From the NCBI GenBank assembly GCA_021787665.1, contig JAJYLN010000004.1:73265-137264 (forward strand): a stretch of 64,000 bases of DNA. Direction: 5' to 3'. The notes under the pieces are model-generated. The model searched no databases and was not told where the DNA came from. It saw only the letters and a program-made list of their open reading frames with translations. The position numbers were made by a program, and so were the translations under genes. Positions within the stretch are counted from its first letter, which is position 1, and the number at the start of each line of letters is the position of its first letter. Below are positions 44,303 through 52,720 of this stretch, one piece after another. Origin of the DNA: a bacterium (GTDB lineage: Bacteria; JAMCPX01).

Positions 44303-45439
44303 TCACCTGTCGATCGGCTCGACGTGGATGTTTACCACCGAGTGGGGGATGGATCGGTTGATGTCTGCCTCCAGCATATCGCAGATACCGTGTGCCTGTT
44401 CCACGGAGAGGTCCCGGGGCAGCTCCAGGTGGAAGTCTATCATGTACCTCTTCTCGGTGTGCCTGATAGTAAGGTCGTGGAACTTCATCCCATGCGACGT
44501 TATCACGTCGGCTATCGACGCGCGGGGCGCGGGCCGGCCCGGTCCCCCGGCCGCTTGGTCGGCCCCGGTCGCCGTATCGGGCTCAGCGTGGATGACGACG
44601 TCCGCGTCGTAGCCGAGCGCTGACAGATCCTGCTCGATCCTCTCGGTGATGTCGTGCACCTGCTTGAACGGGAGCGTCTCCGGCACGCTGATGTGCATGT
44701 CTATGAATACTTTGCTGTTGCTGTGCCTGATCCGTATGTTATGCACGTCCGTCACGCCGCTGATCCTGATCGTGCTGGACCTTATCTGCTCTGCCAGTCC
44801 CTCCGGGGCCCTGTCAAGAAGGATGAGGACCGTCTTTCTGCCGAGCCTGTAGCTCGCCGTGAGCACGAGCAGGGCAACGGCTATGGCTGAGAGGGGGTCA
44901 GCCTCCGGGAAGCCTGCCCTCGTGGCTACCAGTCCTATGATGACCACGGAAGAGCTCAGGATGTCGCTGGAGAAGTGCAGCGCGTCTGCTTCGAGCGCCT
45001 GGCTGTTATACTTTTTCGCTGTCCTGGCAAGTACCTTCGCTCTCGATGCGTCGACCAGAATAGCGAGTGCCATGACGCCGAAGGACATCCAGGTTACCTC
45101 TATCGAGACCGAAGCGACGAACAGCCGCAGCACTGCTTTGTCTATGATCACCAGACTGGTGGCGACGAGCAGGCCCGCCTCTATCAGCGCGGACAGGCTC
45201 TCGTACTTGCCGTAGCCGTAGTTGTACCTCGTGTCCGCGGGCATGTCGGATACCCGTACGGTAAAGTACGTCAGCAGTGCGGCCCCGAGATCGAGCATCG
45301 AGTGTATGGCCTCGGAGATGATACCGAGGCTCCCGGTCGCGATACCCACAACCAGCTTGATCACGATCAGGAACACGCTCGCCGCGACCGAGCTCAGGGC
45401 GACACGCTGCTTTATGGTCGATGGAGCCTGTTTACCCAT
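44303..45439 (-). CDS. Cation diffusion facilitator with duplicated C-terminal domain
   Basis: An inner-membrane metal/proton antiporter (CDF) of 378 residues from the ATG at 45439 (MGKQAPSTIKQRVALSS); an open frame runs 42 codons further. Six membrane helices are seen with the ligand motifs SEAIHSMLDLG (normally HxxxD) and DALHFSSDILSS. The cytoplasmic part holds two ferredoxin-like ZT-dimer domains: VHNIRIRHSNSKVFIDMHI and FHDLTIRHTEKRYMIDFHL, each ending in VxIHxEP. Most relatives have one. Zn, Fe, Mn or Co could be the substrate. A promoter TTGATC-N17-GATACT ends six bases before the ATG. Confidence 0.9.
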   Translation of the reverse strand: MGKQAPSTIKQRVALSSVAASVFLIVIKLVVGIATGSLGIISEAIHSMLDLGAALLTYFTVRVSDMPADTRYNYGYGKYESLSALIEAGLLVATSLVIIDKAVLRLFVASVSIEVTWMSFGVMALAILVDASRAKVLARTAKKYNSQALEADALHFSSDILSSSVVIIGLVATRAGFPEADPLSAIAVALLVLTASYRLGRKTVLILLDRAPEGLAEQIRSSTIRISGVTDVHNIRIRHSNSKVFIDMHISVPETLPFKQVHDITERIEQDLSALGYDADVVIHAEPDTATGADQAAGGPGRPAPRASIADVITSHGMKFHDLTIRHTEKRYMIDFHLELPRDLSVEQAHGICDMLEADINRSIPHSVVNIHVEPIDR

Positions 45440-45588
45440 GGGGACAGTATCCCATACGCCGGCGACGTGATCAATACTTATGGGGGCCCTCTCCCCTGCG
45501 CGATCATGACGAGAGGGTTGTTGACGAGAAAACGTTCTTTTTTGTTGCAAAGGTTGACTGTTCATTTCGTCGTGCGTAGCTTTGCCGT

Positions 45589-47079
45589 ATGGAGATGAAC
45601 AGGAAGCCCCTCAAGATAGCGGTGTACGCAGCGATCGGCGTCCTCTGGGCCATCAGCATGGCGTACCTGTTGAGGTCCGTACACGATGATACCTTCGCGT
45701 CGTACCGTCCGGAGACAAGGATCGTGGCAGGCGCTCTGTCGGAGTGGATGGGGCTCTATATGGGTACCAGGAAGATAGGCTATGACCACGAAGAGATGTT
45801 GCCCTCGAAGGGCGGTTTCGTCTTCAGGACCCGGCTGTTCATGCGGATCATGCTCATGGGACATGAAAAAGACATAACCACGGTAGCGGACTCTACTACG
45901 GACAGCAACTACCTCCTGAAGGACCTGAACTTCTCCCTGAAGACCGCCGGCATGGAGATTGCCGCGCGGGGCAGGATCGAGCACGAAACGCTGTTCCTGC
46001 ATATGATCGGCCCCGGGGGAGAGACCACCCGGCAGATACCGCTCAAGGAGCCCATCCTGGATTCCGACAGTATTGTGATGCGGATCGTGAAAGACGGGTT
46101 CGGGAGGTCCGTGTACAACTTTTATACCTTTGACCCCACGGTCCAGCAGACCCTCCCGGTACGTGTCAGGATACTGGGCAGGGAGGAAAAGACCATCATG
46201 AACAGTCCCGTCAGTACGTTTAAGTTGCGGGTCGCTATAAAGGACATGAGTGAGACCATGTGGGTCACTCCCCAGGGAGAGACCGTGGAAGAGATAAGCC
46301 CTCTCGGCTTCAGGGCCGTGCTCGAGCCCCGGGCGATCGCGCTCACGAAGGGCTGGGGCAAGGAGCCCGTAGACCTCATAGCAGCGACAGCGATTCGGGC
46401 GCAGGGGATCAGCATAACCTATCCTGCCGAGGTCCGGAGCATGGAGGCCTACGTTACCGGCATGACGGGTAGCGAGCTGCTGCCGTCCTTCGACTTCCAG
46501 ACCCAGCAGGGTGACCTCGTGACAGTCCGAACGCCGGCGGACATCCGGTCCTATCGGTTACCGTACCGGGGCGCTGAGGACCTGCACGGGCTCTCCGTCC
46601 GGCAGGAGCTGAAAAGCTCGCCCCTGATCAATGCGGATAACCGGAACATTATCGACACCGCACGATCGATATTGAACGGCGAGACGGACGCGAGGAAGGC
46701 TGCGGCGATGATCAACCGGTGGGTGTACGTCCATGTGAAGGACAGTTATACGGTTGCGCTGCCCCGCTCCATAGACCTGTTGCAGTCGCCGAAAGGGGAC
46801 TGCAAGGCACATACTATCCTGTTTACCGCACTCGCGCGGGCCGTCGGTATCCCCACGAAGATGGCGATGGGCGTCGTGCTGATGGGCGACGGGTACTTCT
46901 ACTATCATGCGTGGCCGCTCGTCTACCTGGGCGGATGGGTACCCGTGGACCCGACGCTCGGAGAGTTCCCTGCGGACGCGACGCACATCGTCCTTGCGAG
47001 CGGCGACCTTACCAACTGGATGAATATCCTCGGCGTGGTCGGCAAGCTCAGGATAGACATCATGAGGGCACGACCGTAG
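45589..47079 (+). CDS. Membrane-anchored transglutaminase-like protein
   Basis: A 496-residue protein with one N-terminal membrane helix (about residues 9-28) and a large extracytoplasmic part. The C-terminal transglutaminase-like domain has a complete triad: Cys405 in SPKGDCKAHTILF, His440 in YYHAWPLVY, Asp454 in PVDPTLGE. The middle region (150-330) is beta-rich with no recognised motif. Such proteins act as peptidases or cross-linking enzymes at the cell envelope. It is divergent from the CDF gene. TTGACT-N17-TAGCTT ends six bases before the ATG and there is no ribosome site, suggesting a leaderless mRNA. Confidence 0.9.
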   Translation: MEMNRKPLKIAVYAAIGVLWAISMAYLLRSVHDDTFASYRPETRIVAGALSEWMGLYMGTRKIGYDHEEMLPSKGGFVFRTRLFMRIMLMGHEKDITTVADSTTDSNYLLKDLNFSLKTAGMEIAARGRIEHETLFLHMIGPGGETTRQIPLKEPILDSDSIVMRIVKDGFGRSVYNFYTFDPTVQQTLPVRVRILGREEKTIMNSPVSTFKLRVAIKDMSETMWVTPQGETVEEISPLGFRAVLEPRAIALTKGWGKEPVDLIAATAIRAQGISITYPAEVRSMEAYVTGMTGSELLPSFDFQTQQGDLVTVRTPADIRSYRLPYRGAEDLHGLSVRQELKSSPLINADNRNIIDTARSILNGETDARKAAAMINRWVYVHVKDSYTVALPRSIDLLQSPKGDCKAHTILFTALARAVGIPTKMAMGVVLMGDGYFYYHAWPLVYLGGWVPVDPTLGEFPADATHIVLASGDLTNWMNILGVVGKLRIDIMRARP

Positions 47080-47098
47080 GCTCGGAGGGAGACGGTCC

Positions 47099-47947
47099 CT
47101 ACTCCAGCCTCGTTGCGAACCAGTCCACGATCCTGGGGAGCACCTGTGACATATGTTCGAGGAGGAGCATGTGTGCTGCGCCTTCTATCTCCACGTAGGT
47201 ATGGAGATTACCCTTCAGCGCATAGAATGCCCTCTCCGAGACCTCCTTGGGTATGATCTCGTCCTTTGTGCCCGTTATGATCATCGTGGGAGGCATGGGC
47301 AGTCCCTGGAGAGTCGGCACATAGTCCTTCAGGGAGGATATCGCCCGTACTGTGTAATACCCGGTGTACAGCTTGCTGCCCCTGAATATCTTCAGCATCT
47401 TCTGGTTATTGAAGACCCTATGCCAATCGAGGTACATGGACGTCGGGGACCTGAGTGCCGGAAAGCGGCTGGTAAGATAGGAGAAAAGCGGCAGCAATTT
47501 CTTGTTGATCCCCGGGTACCTGACGATGTTGGTAAATTCCTTATAAACGAGCGCTGCGTTGTGCGCCACGGCCGCGCCTACCGGCAGGCCTTCCAGCGCG
47601 GCGTAGAAGACCACGATGCCACCCTGGCTGCTCCCCATGATGCCTATTTTTCCGGCATACTTCCCTTTCGCGTAGGACACGGTGTCTCGCAGGTTTTCTA
47701 TGAGCATGGCAAGCGTAAAGTCACCGCGTTTCCCGGAAGAGTGCCCGTGGCCTATGGGATCGATACCGATTACATTGAATCCCTGGTACGCGAGCGCCTC
47801 GAGGAACGTCGCATAGAACTCGGACGCCGCCCCGGTGCCCGGGAAGAAGACGACGGTCTTGTTCACGCCTGTATTGTTGAACACATCGAGGTGTATGCGT
47901 CCGCCGGTAGAGTTTATGAAAGTCTCTTCTCTTGTTATCCTACCCAT
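47099..47947 (-). CDS. Alpha/beta hydrolase
   Basis: 282 residues with the alpha/beta-hydrolase fold: oxyanion region FFPGTGAASEF, GIDPIGHGHSSGKRGD, nucleophile elbow GSSQGG, acid in GTKDEIIPKEVSE and His in EGAAHMLLL. It resembles serine aminopeptidase S33/monoacylglycerol-lipase-like proteins, but the specificity is unknown. It lacks a signal peptide. It is convergent with the transglutaminase gene (19 bases apart). Confidence 0.87.
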   Translation of the reverse strand: MGRITREETFINSTGGRIHLDVFNNTGVNKTVVFFPGTGAASEFYATFLEALAYQGFNVIGIDPIGHGHSSGKRGDFTLAMLIENLRDTVSYAKGKYAGKIGIMGSSQGGIVVFYAALEGLPVGAAVAHNAALVYKEFTNIVRYPGINKKLLPLFSYLTSRFPALRSPTSMYLDWHRVFNNQKMLKIFRGSKLYTGYYTVRAISSLKDYVPTLQGLPMPPTMIITGTKDEIIPKEVSERAFYALKGNLHTYVEIEGAAHMLLLEHMSQVLPRIVDWFATRLE

Positions 47948-47999
47948 GGGCCTTGTGTCCGCTCTGTATGACTTCCGTCCGCCGATCGCACCATAGATC

Positions 48000-48027
48000 C
48001 GGAGGGGCGGTTACCCCCGCCCCTCCG
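48000..48027 (-). terminator. Hairpin after the slipin gene
   Basis: An 11-pair GC-rich stem CGGAGGGGCGG/CCGCCCCTCCG with a six-base loop, 17 bases beyond the slipin stop. There is no T-tract on the minus strand, so it may be an mRNA-stabilising hairpin as much as a terminator. Confidence 0.55.
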
Positions 48028-48043
48028 TGGTAGGTCCGAGTAT

Positions 48044-48799
48044 TTATTTATTCTCCTGCAGCTTCCTGACGAAGGCGCTCACCAGGTCGAGCGGCATCGG
48101 GAATATGACCGTGGAGTTGTTTGAGGCTGCGATCTCTGTCAGGGTGTTCAGATACCGCAACTGCAGTGAGGCAGGCTCCTTGCTGAGGATAGCGGCTGCT
48201 TCGGAGTATTTCTGCGATGCCTGGAGCTCTCCCTCGGCATTGATCACCTTGGCCCTCCTGTCCCTCTCGGCTTCTGCCTGACGGGCCATCGCCCTTTGCA
48301 TGTCCTGGGGAAGGTCGATCTGTTTGACTTCGACCGTAGAGACCTTGATGCCCCAGGGGGAGGTGTGCTTGTCTATGACTTCCTGCAGCTCCATGTTGAT
48401 CTTCTCCCGCTCGGACAGCAGTTTGTCGAGTTCGCCCTGACCGCACACGCTCCTCAGGGTCGTCTGGGCGATCTGCGACGTTGCAAAGAGGTAGTTCTCC
48501 ACCTCGGTGATCGCCTTGTTCGGGTCGATCACCTTGAAGTATACCACCGCGTTGACTTTGATGGAGACGTTGTCCTTCGTAATGACGTCCTGGGAGGGCA
48601 CGTCGAGGGTAATCACCCGCGTACTCACTTTGAACATCTTGTCTATGAACGGGATCACGTAGATGATGCCCGGCCCTTTGGCGCCTATCAGCCTGCCCAG
48701 CCTGAATATGACCGCCCGGTCGTACTCCTTCAGAATCTTGATGCCCGACATGAGCACGAGCACTATAAAGATAAAAACAATACCCGTTACACTGTACAT
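48044..48799 (-). CDS. Slipin (stomatin/SPFH family)
   Basis: A 251-residue SPFH membrane protein: an N-terminal membrane helix (about 3-22), then the band-7 domain ([53 protein letters not shown]) and a coiled-coil tail ([21 protein letters not shown]). It forms a conserved pair with the adjacent NfeD-type protease (two bases apart), in which NfeD-family proteins cleave the slipin C-terminus in some archaea. Likely role: membrane microdomain scaffold. The ribosome site is strong (AAGGAGG). Confidence 0.95.
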   Translation of the reverse strand: MYSVTGIVFIFIVLVLMSGIKILKEYDRAVIFRLGRLIGAKGPGIIYVIPFIDKMFKVSTRVITLDVPSQDVITKDNVSIKVNAVVYFKVIDPNKAITEVENYLFATSQIAQTTLRSVCGQGELDKLLSEREKINMELQEVIDKHTSPWGIKVSTVEVKQIDLPQDMQRAMARQAEAERDRRAKVINAEGELQASQKYSEAAAILSKEPASLQLRYLNTLTEIAASNNSTVIFPMPLDLVSAFVRKLQENK

Positions 48800-48801
48800 G
48801 T

Positions 48802-50085
48802 TCAGTCCTCCTTCTTTTTTATTCTTAATACCATATCATGGTTCACGTCATCAATAATAATGTTATCCCCGACCTTTATATCCGTCTGGTCGGACAGTGC
48901 GTCCCAATACGCGCCGTCGATAAATACCTTGATCCGGTCACCGTTCACGGCCTTTACGATACCCTCCTGACCAATGAGTCCCTCTTTCCCTGTTTTCGGC
49001 CTCTGCAACCTCACCCTGAGCGCGAGCCCCAGCGCTACGACAAAGAACAGTGCGGTCAGCAGTGCCGCCACGAGAATGAGTACCCATGAGACGGTGAACG
49101 AGGAGGACGAGGTATCGAACAGAAGGAGGGAGCCGAGTACAAACGAGGCGATGCCTCCCACCGCAAGCATCCCGTGGCTCATCACCTTTACCTCCAGGAT
49201 GAACAGTACGATCGAGAGCAGTATCAAGAGGATGCCTCCATAATTGACAGGTATAGTCTGAAACGATACAAAAGCAAGGATAAGCGACAGGGCGCCGATG
49301 ACGCCGGGGAATATCGCCCCCGGGCTTGCGAGCTCGAAGAAAACGCCCCACATACCCACGATCATGAATATGTACGCGATGTTCGGGTCGCTGACCACGA
49401 GGAGCACCCGCTCCCTCAGCGTCATCCGGATACGGCTGAGTGCCGCCCCCTTCGTGCGTAACGTATAGACACCCGATGTCTTCGTGATCTTCATCCCGTT
49501 GATGACCTTGAGGAGAGCCGGGACCGTAGGGGCGACGACGTCGATCACGTGGATTCTGAGTGCCTCTTCCGCCGGAACGGACACGCTCTGCCGCACGGAC
49601 TCGGCTGCCCACCCGGCGTTGCGTCCTTTCTGCGCGGCGAGGCTCCTGATGTAGGCGACCGCATCGTTCGTTACCTTCTTCTCCATCTCTTTCCCCAGCT
49701 TCTGTCCCATGGTGACCGGGTGCGCCGCGCCGATATTAGTGCCGGGTGCCATCGCTGCTATGTCCGATGACATGACGATGAATACGCCTGCAGATGCGGC
49801 CCTCGAGCCCGACGGGTACACGTACGCAATGACCGGCAGTCTGGCATCCTCGATGGACTTCACGATAGTCCGCATGGACGTATCGAGCCCGCCCGGCGTG
49901 TCCATGGTCATAAGCAGTGCGCTGGCCCCGTCCTTCTCTGCCTGTCGTATGGCACGGGGTATGTAGGATGCATACGCAGGTCCTATGGGGCCGTCTATGG
50001 ATACCTCATCCACATGGTACTCCGCAGCGCGGCATATGACCGAGCATGATAACGTCAACAGAACTATCAGGATTAGCCGTTTCAT
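48802..50085 (-). CDS. NfeD-family membrane serine protease (NfeD1b)
   Basis: 427 residues with a signal peptide and then a ClpP/crotonase-like protease domain with the nucleophile Ser in [10 protein letters not shown] and probable Lys in AAQKGRNA. Four to five membrane helices follow (about 225-360), and a C-terminal OB-fold NfeD domain ([15 protein letters not shown]... GDNIIIDDV). This is the long NfeD type paired with slipin downstream. Starts at 50085 without a clear ribosome site, 30 bases after the uracil-DNA glycosylase gene. Confidence 0.95.
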   Translation of the reverse strand: MKRLILIVLLTLSCSVICRAAEYHVDEVSIDGPIGPAYASYIPRAIRQAEKDGASALLMTMDTPGGLDTSMRTIVKSIEDARLPVIAYVYPSGSRAASAGVFIVMSSDIAAMAPGTNIGAAHPVTMGQKLGKEMEKKVTNDAVAYIRSLAAQKGRNAGWAAESVRQSVSVPAEEALRIHVIDVVAPTVPALLKVINGMKITKTSGVYTLRTKGAALSRIRMTLRERVLLVVSDPNIAYIFMIVGMWGVFFELASPGAIFPGVIGALSLILAFVSFQTIPVNYGGILLILLSIVLFILEVKVMSHGMLAVGGIASFVLGSLLLFDTSSSSFTVSWVLILVAALLTALFFVVALGLALRVRLQRPKTGKEGLIGQEGIVKAVNGDRIKVFIDGAYWDALSDQTDIKVGDNIIIDDVNHDMVLRIKKKED

Positions 50086-50115
50086 ATGGTCAATCTCAAG
50101 GCATGAGAAAAGAGA

Positions 50116-50820
50116 CTATCGCTTGGTTGTCGGGGCAGCACGTCCGAGCTCCGTCAACACCAGCTTCATATCGTCCCACACCAGCCTCTTATCTTTTTCG
50201 TTGCGCAGGAGGTATGCCGGATGGAAGGTCGGCATGACCCGTAAACCGTTGTAGCTGAAGAATTTCCCCCGCATGTCCGATATCCTCATCTGAGGCGGCA
50301 GCCCAAGCATCGTTGCCGTGGCGTATTTGCCAAGGGTAACGATGACTCTCGGTCTGATGATGTCGATCTGATCGAACAGATACGGAGAACACGCCCGAAT
50401 CTCGTCTTCGCCCGGCTCCCTGTTTCCCGGCGGCCTGCATTTTATGACGTTCGCGATGAAGACCTCCTCCCTGCTCATACCCATCGCCCTTATGATGTCC
50501 GTGAGCAGCCTGCCCGCCCTGCCGACGAAAGGCCTGCCCTCCCTGTCTTCGTCAGACCCGGGTGCCTCGCCTATGAACATGAGGGACGTGCTGTGGCTGC
50601 CTTCTCCCGGCACGGTTTTGGTCCTTGTCTCCTTGAGTCTGCACTTGCTGCAATCGGACACAGCGAGCTGGATATTTTTCAGGGACAGCGCCCTGTTGCT
50701 CTGGAGTCGGGCGTCCGCTCCCTCTGTCCCGGCGGCGATGGCGGGCATGGGGAATCCCTCGTAGCCGAGCTCTTTCAAGTATCGCACGTACTCAACCAGC
50801 GATTCGATATGCTCCCTCAT
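50116..50820 (-). CDS. Uracil-DNA glycosylase family 4
   Basis: A thermostable-type UDG that removes uracil from DNA. 234 residues with four Fe-S cysteines (CSKC, then KCRPPGNREP and CSPYLFDQI), motif A GEAPGSDEDREGRPFVGRAG and motif B HPAYLLR. The N-terminal ~50 residues are an extension seen in some members, where they may pair with other repair proteins. The -10-like TATACT lies five bases before the ATG with no ribosome site, suggesting a leaderless message. Confidence 0.94.
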   Translation of the reverse strand: MREHIESLVEYVRYLKELGYEGFPMPAIAAGTEGADARLQSNRALSLKNIQLAVSDCSKCRLKETRTKTVPGEGSHSTSLMFIGEAPGSDEDREGRPFVGRAGRLLTDIIRAMGMSREEVFIANVIKCRPPGNREPGEDEIRACSPYLFDQIDIIRPRVIVTLGKYATATMLGLPPQMRISDMRGKFFSYNGLRVMPTFHPAYLLRNEKDKRLVWDDMKLVLTELGRAAPTTKR

Positions 50821-50863
50821 GAATCAGTATATAAGCACAGCGGTATGGAAAAGGCAAAATAAA

Positions 50864-51008
50864 TCAGTATAGCTGATGGGGAAAGCCCGGGACGATAAAG
50901 TCTTTGAGCTTCCGGTAATCTTCATCTGTAAAAAATAGCTCCTTACGCCCCTGACCTCGTGTGCACAGTTTGGTAGAGAGCGTCTTTATAGATCAGCCTC
51001 ATGGCCAT
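50864..51008 (-). pseudogene. REP-associated tyrosine transposase remnant, N-terminal
   Basis: Conceptual reading from the ATG at 51008 gives MAMRLIYKDALYQTVHTR, then after a frameshift (near 50953) QGRKELFFTDEDYRKLKDFI and a stop at 50864. This matches the N-terminus of RAYT/Y1 transposases (MARPLRIEYPGALYHVT..., RxxIFxDDxDRxxF). The catalytic HUH and tyrosine parts are absent. A parallel copy is at 62842-63015. It sits in the spacer in front of the DAG kinase-family gene. Confidence 0.75.
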
Positions 51009-51034
51009 GGGGTTGCATGGACAAACCCTCCGCT

Positions 51035-51065
51035 ACCGTGTATAGTCTGTACCGAACAGACGGTA
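51035..51065 (+). promoter_or_regulatory. Hairpin in leader of the DAG-kinase-family gene
   Basis: GTCTGT/ACAGAC (51045-51061, loop ACCGA), flanked by TACC/GGTA that can extend it, lies 32 bases before the ATG at 51097. The ribosome site AAAAAGGAGG lies between. A regulatory function is possible but unproven. Confidence 0.35.
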
Positions 51066-51096
51066 TCCGCTACGATAATTCAAAAAGGAGGAAGAA

Positions 51097-52167
51097 ATGA
51101 TTTTACACTGCTGCATCATTAATAATATGAATGCCGGCAAGAACAAGGCGCATGCGTACAATAAGAGTAACTTCATACCCCACATCGTCAATGATACCTT
51201 TGCCATGGATACCTACTCGATGGATGACCTCGGCGTTGCTCTGGATTTCGTAAAGAAAGAGGGGATTAACCTGCTCATGATCAACGGGGGCGACGGCACC
51301 ATGCAGATGACCATGACGGAGCTCATCAAGCACCTGCCGGAGGACAGGATACCCATCATCCTCCCCCTCAGGGGTGGGACGATGAATATGGTCGCAAACA
51401 ACCTCGGCGTACGGAAATCGCCGATAGATACGGTGCGCATCATCATGCGCCATGTCGCTGCCTTCAACAGGGGTGAAGAGGATCTCTCCACGATACCGCT
51501 CAAGGTGCTCAAGATCAAGGACGCGCGGTACGGCGTGCGGTACGGCTTTACCTTCTCGAACGGGGTCGTGTACAGGATACAGAAGGCGTACTACGCGACC
51601 GGCAATCCCTCGTTCCAGACGGCTGCAAACCTTACGACGGCGCTCATCGGCAGCTTTGTCCTCGGTACCCCGACCGGAAGAAAATATTTCGAGAGGATGA
51701 AGGTATGCATAGAGATAGACGGCAGAACTTATCCGTACGACAAGGTCATGCTGAGCGTCGCCTCTGTCCTAAAAAAACTTGTCCTATGGTTCAAGCCTTT
51801 CTATGAGTCGGAAAAGAAGGGACTGGACAAGTTCTATTTCCTCGCAGTGTCCATGGACTCTTTTACCATCATAGCTAACATACGGGCGTTATCGACCGGT
51901 AAGCTTCGCTCTGAAAAATCATTCAACAACGTCGCGCACGAAATACGGATACAAGCGGAGGGTGGGTACGGCGTCGACGGGGAACTGACCGAGGACGTAC
52001 CGTCGGACGTCACCATCACGGAAGGCCCCCCGATCAACTTCCTCGTGGTACCCGAGTCCATAAGGACCACGACGATGGGATTTACCTTCAAACACTGGCT
52101 GAACAGCGATCTCATCATAAACCATAACAATGCGAAGAGCCCAGCCGCATACCTGTTGCCGGCCTGA
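51097..52167 (+). CDS. Diacylglycerol/lipid kinase family protein
   Basis: 356 residues with the LCB5/DAGK catalytic fold: the NNMNAGKNK start, nucleotide loop NGGDGTMQMTMTEL (GGDGT) and LPLRGGTMNMVANNLG. The C-terminal beta domain has YFLAVSMDSFTIIAN and EGGYGVDGEL. It resembles YegS/BmrU-type lipid kinases; the substrate may be diacylglycerol, phosphatidylglycerol or a sphingoid base. A strong ribosome site AAGGAGG precedes the ATG. It stands alone and converges on the DUF3617 gene. Confidence 0.9.
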   Translation: MILHCCIINNMNAGKNKAHAYNKSNFIPHIVNDTFAMDTYSMDDLGVALDFVKKEGINLLMINGGDGTMQMTMTELIKHLPEDRIPIILPLRGGTMNMVANNLGVRKSPIDTVRIIMRHVAAFNRGEEDLSTIPLKVLKIKDARYGVRYGFTFSNGVVYRIQKAYYATGNPSFQTAANLTTALIGSFVLGTPTGRKYFERMKVCIEIDGRTYPYDKVMLSVASVLKKLVLWFKPFYESEKKGLDKFYFLAVSMDSFTIIANIRALSTGKLRSEKSFNNVAHEIRIQAEGGYGVDGELTEDVPSDVTITEGPPINFLVVPESIRTTTMGFTFKHWLNSDLIINHNNAKSPAAYLLPA

Positions 52168-52171
52168 AGGA

Positions 52172-52217
52172 CAAAAAGAGAAAGGGCCCCCGCGGTCCAA
52201 AGGATCGTGCGGGCCCT
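52172..52217 (-). terminator. Terminator between convergent kinase and DUF3617 genes
   Basis: A GC-rich hairpin (outer arms AGGGCCC/GGGCCCT) followed on the minus strand by TTTCTCTTTTTG. It clearly serves the DUF3617 gene; on the plus strand it is not followed by T's. Confidence 0.7.
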
Positions 52218-52252
52218 CGTTACTTCCTCCTGAAACGTTACAGAGAAGGAAT

Positions 52253-52699
52253 CTACTTGCAGTTACCGATGCGCTTGCCCTGAAAGTGGTACGTCATGTG
52301 CATCGTGTGGATGTTCTTTCCCTCGGTGTCCATTACCATGGAGCCTTTGTAGCTCGTGCCATTGCTGTAGGTCATCTCGCCCGTGCTCGTCATCCCGTGC
52401 TTGCCCGTACATACCATCTTCCAGGTAACATGGTTGCCTGAGGCCTTGTAGTCCTGAACCTTGCAGTTCTCATCCTTTGAGGTCTTGGGGACCGTCTTCT
52501 CGGGGTCCTGTACATCCTTGGGGGTGATGCACTTGGTCTGCGTTATGGGTTTCATGGCAAACGGCATGGGCATACCCTTCATCTCCATGGAAGTCGTAAT
52601 CTCCCAGAGGCCTGCCTTCATGCGCGGTGAGACCGCAAGGCAAACCGTAACAAGCGATAGTACCAGAACCATTGAGCCGATCATCGTTTTTGAGTTCAT
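52253..52699 (-). CDS. DUF3617-family exported protein
   Basis: 148 residues with a Sec signal peptide (about 1-22, no lipobox) and the DUF3617 core: KAGLWEITTSMEMKGMP, a Cys pair (TKCITPKD; DENCKVQDY), and a last pair CTGKHG...GNCK, probably disulfide-bonded. The family is periplasmic with unknown function. GGAGG precedes the ATG. It lies just after the GH38 gene (21 bases), with its own terminator. Confidence 0.88.
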   Translation of the reverse strand: MNSKTMIGSMVLVLSLVTVCLAVSPRMKAGLWEITTSMEMKGMPMPFAMKPITQTKCITPKDVQDPEKTVPKTSKDENCKVQDYKASGNHVTWKMVCTGKHGMTSTGEMTYSNGTSYKGSMVMDTEGKNIHTMHMTYHFQGKRIGNCK

Positions 52700-52720
52700 C
52701 TATGTTCCTCCTTATTGTTT

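Noticed and set aside
45440-45565. Upstream in-frame extension of the CDF transporter
   Set aside because: These 42 codons do not match the family, and a promoter-like sequence lies inside them, so the ATG at 45439 is more likely.
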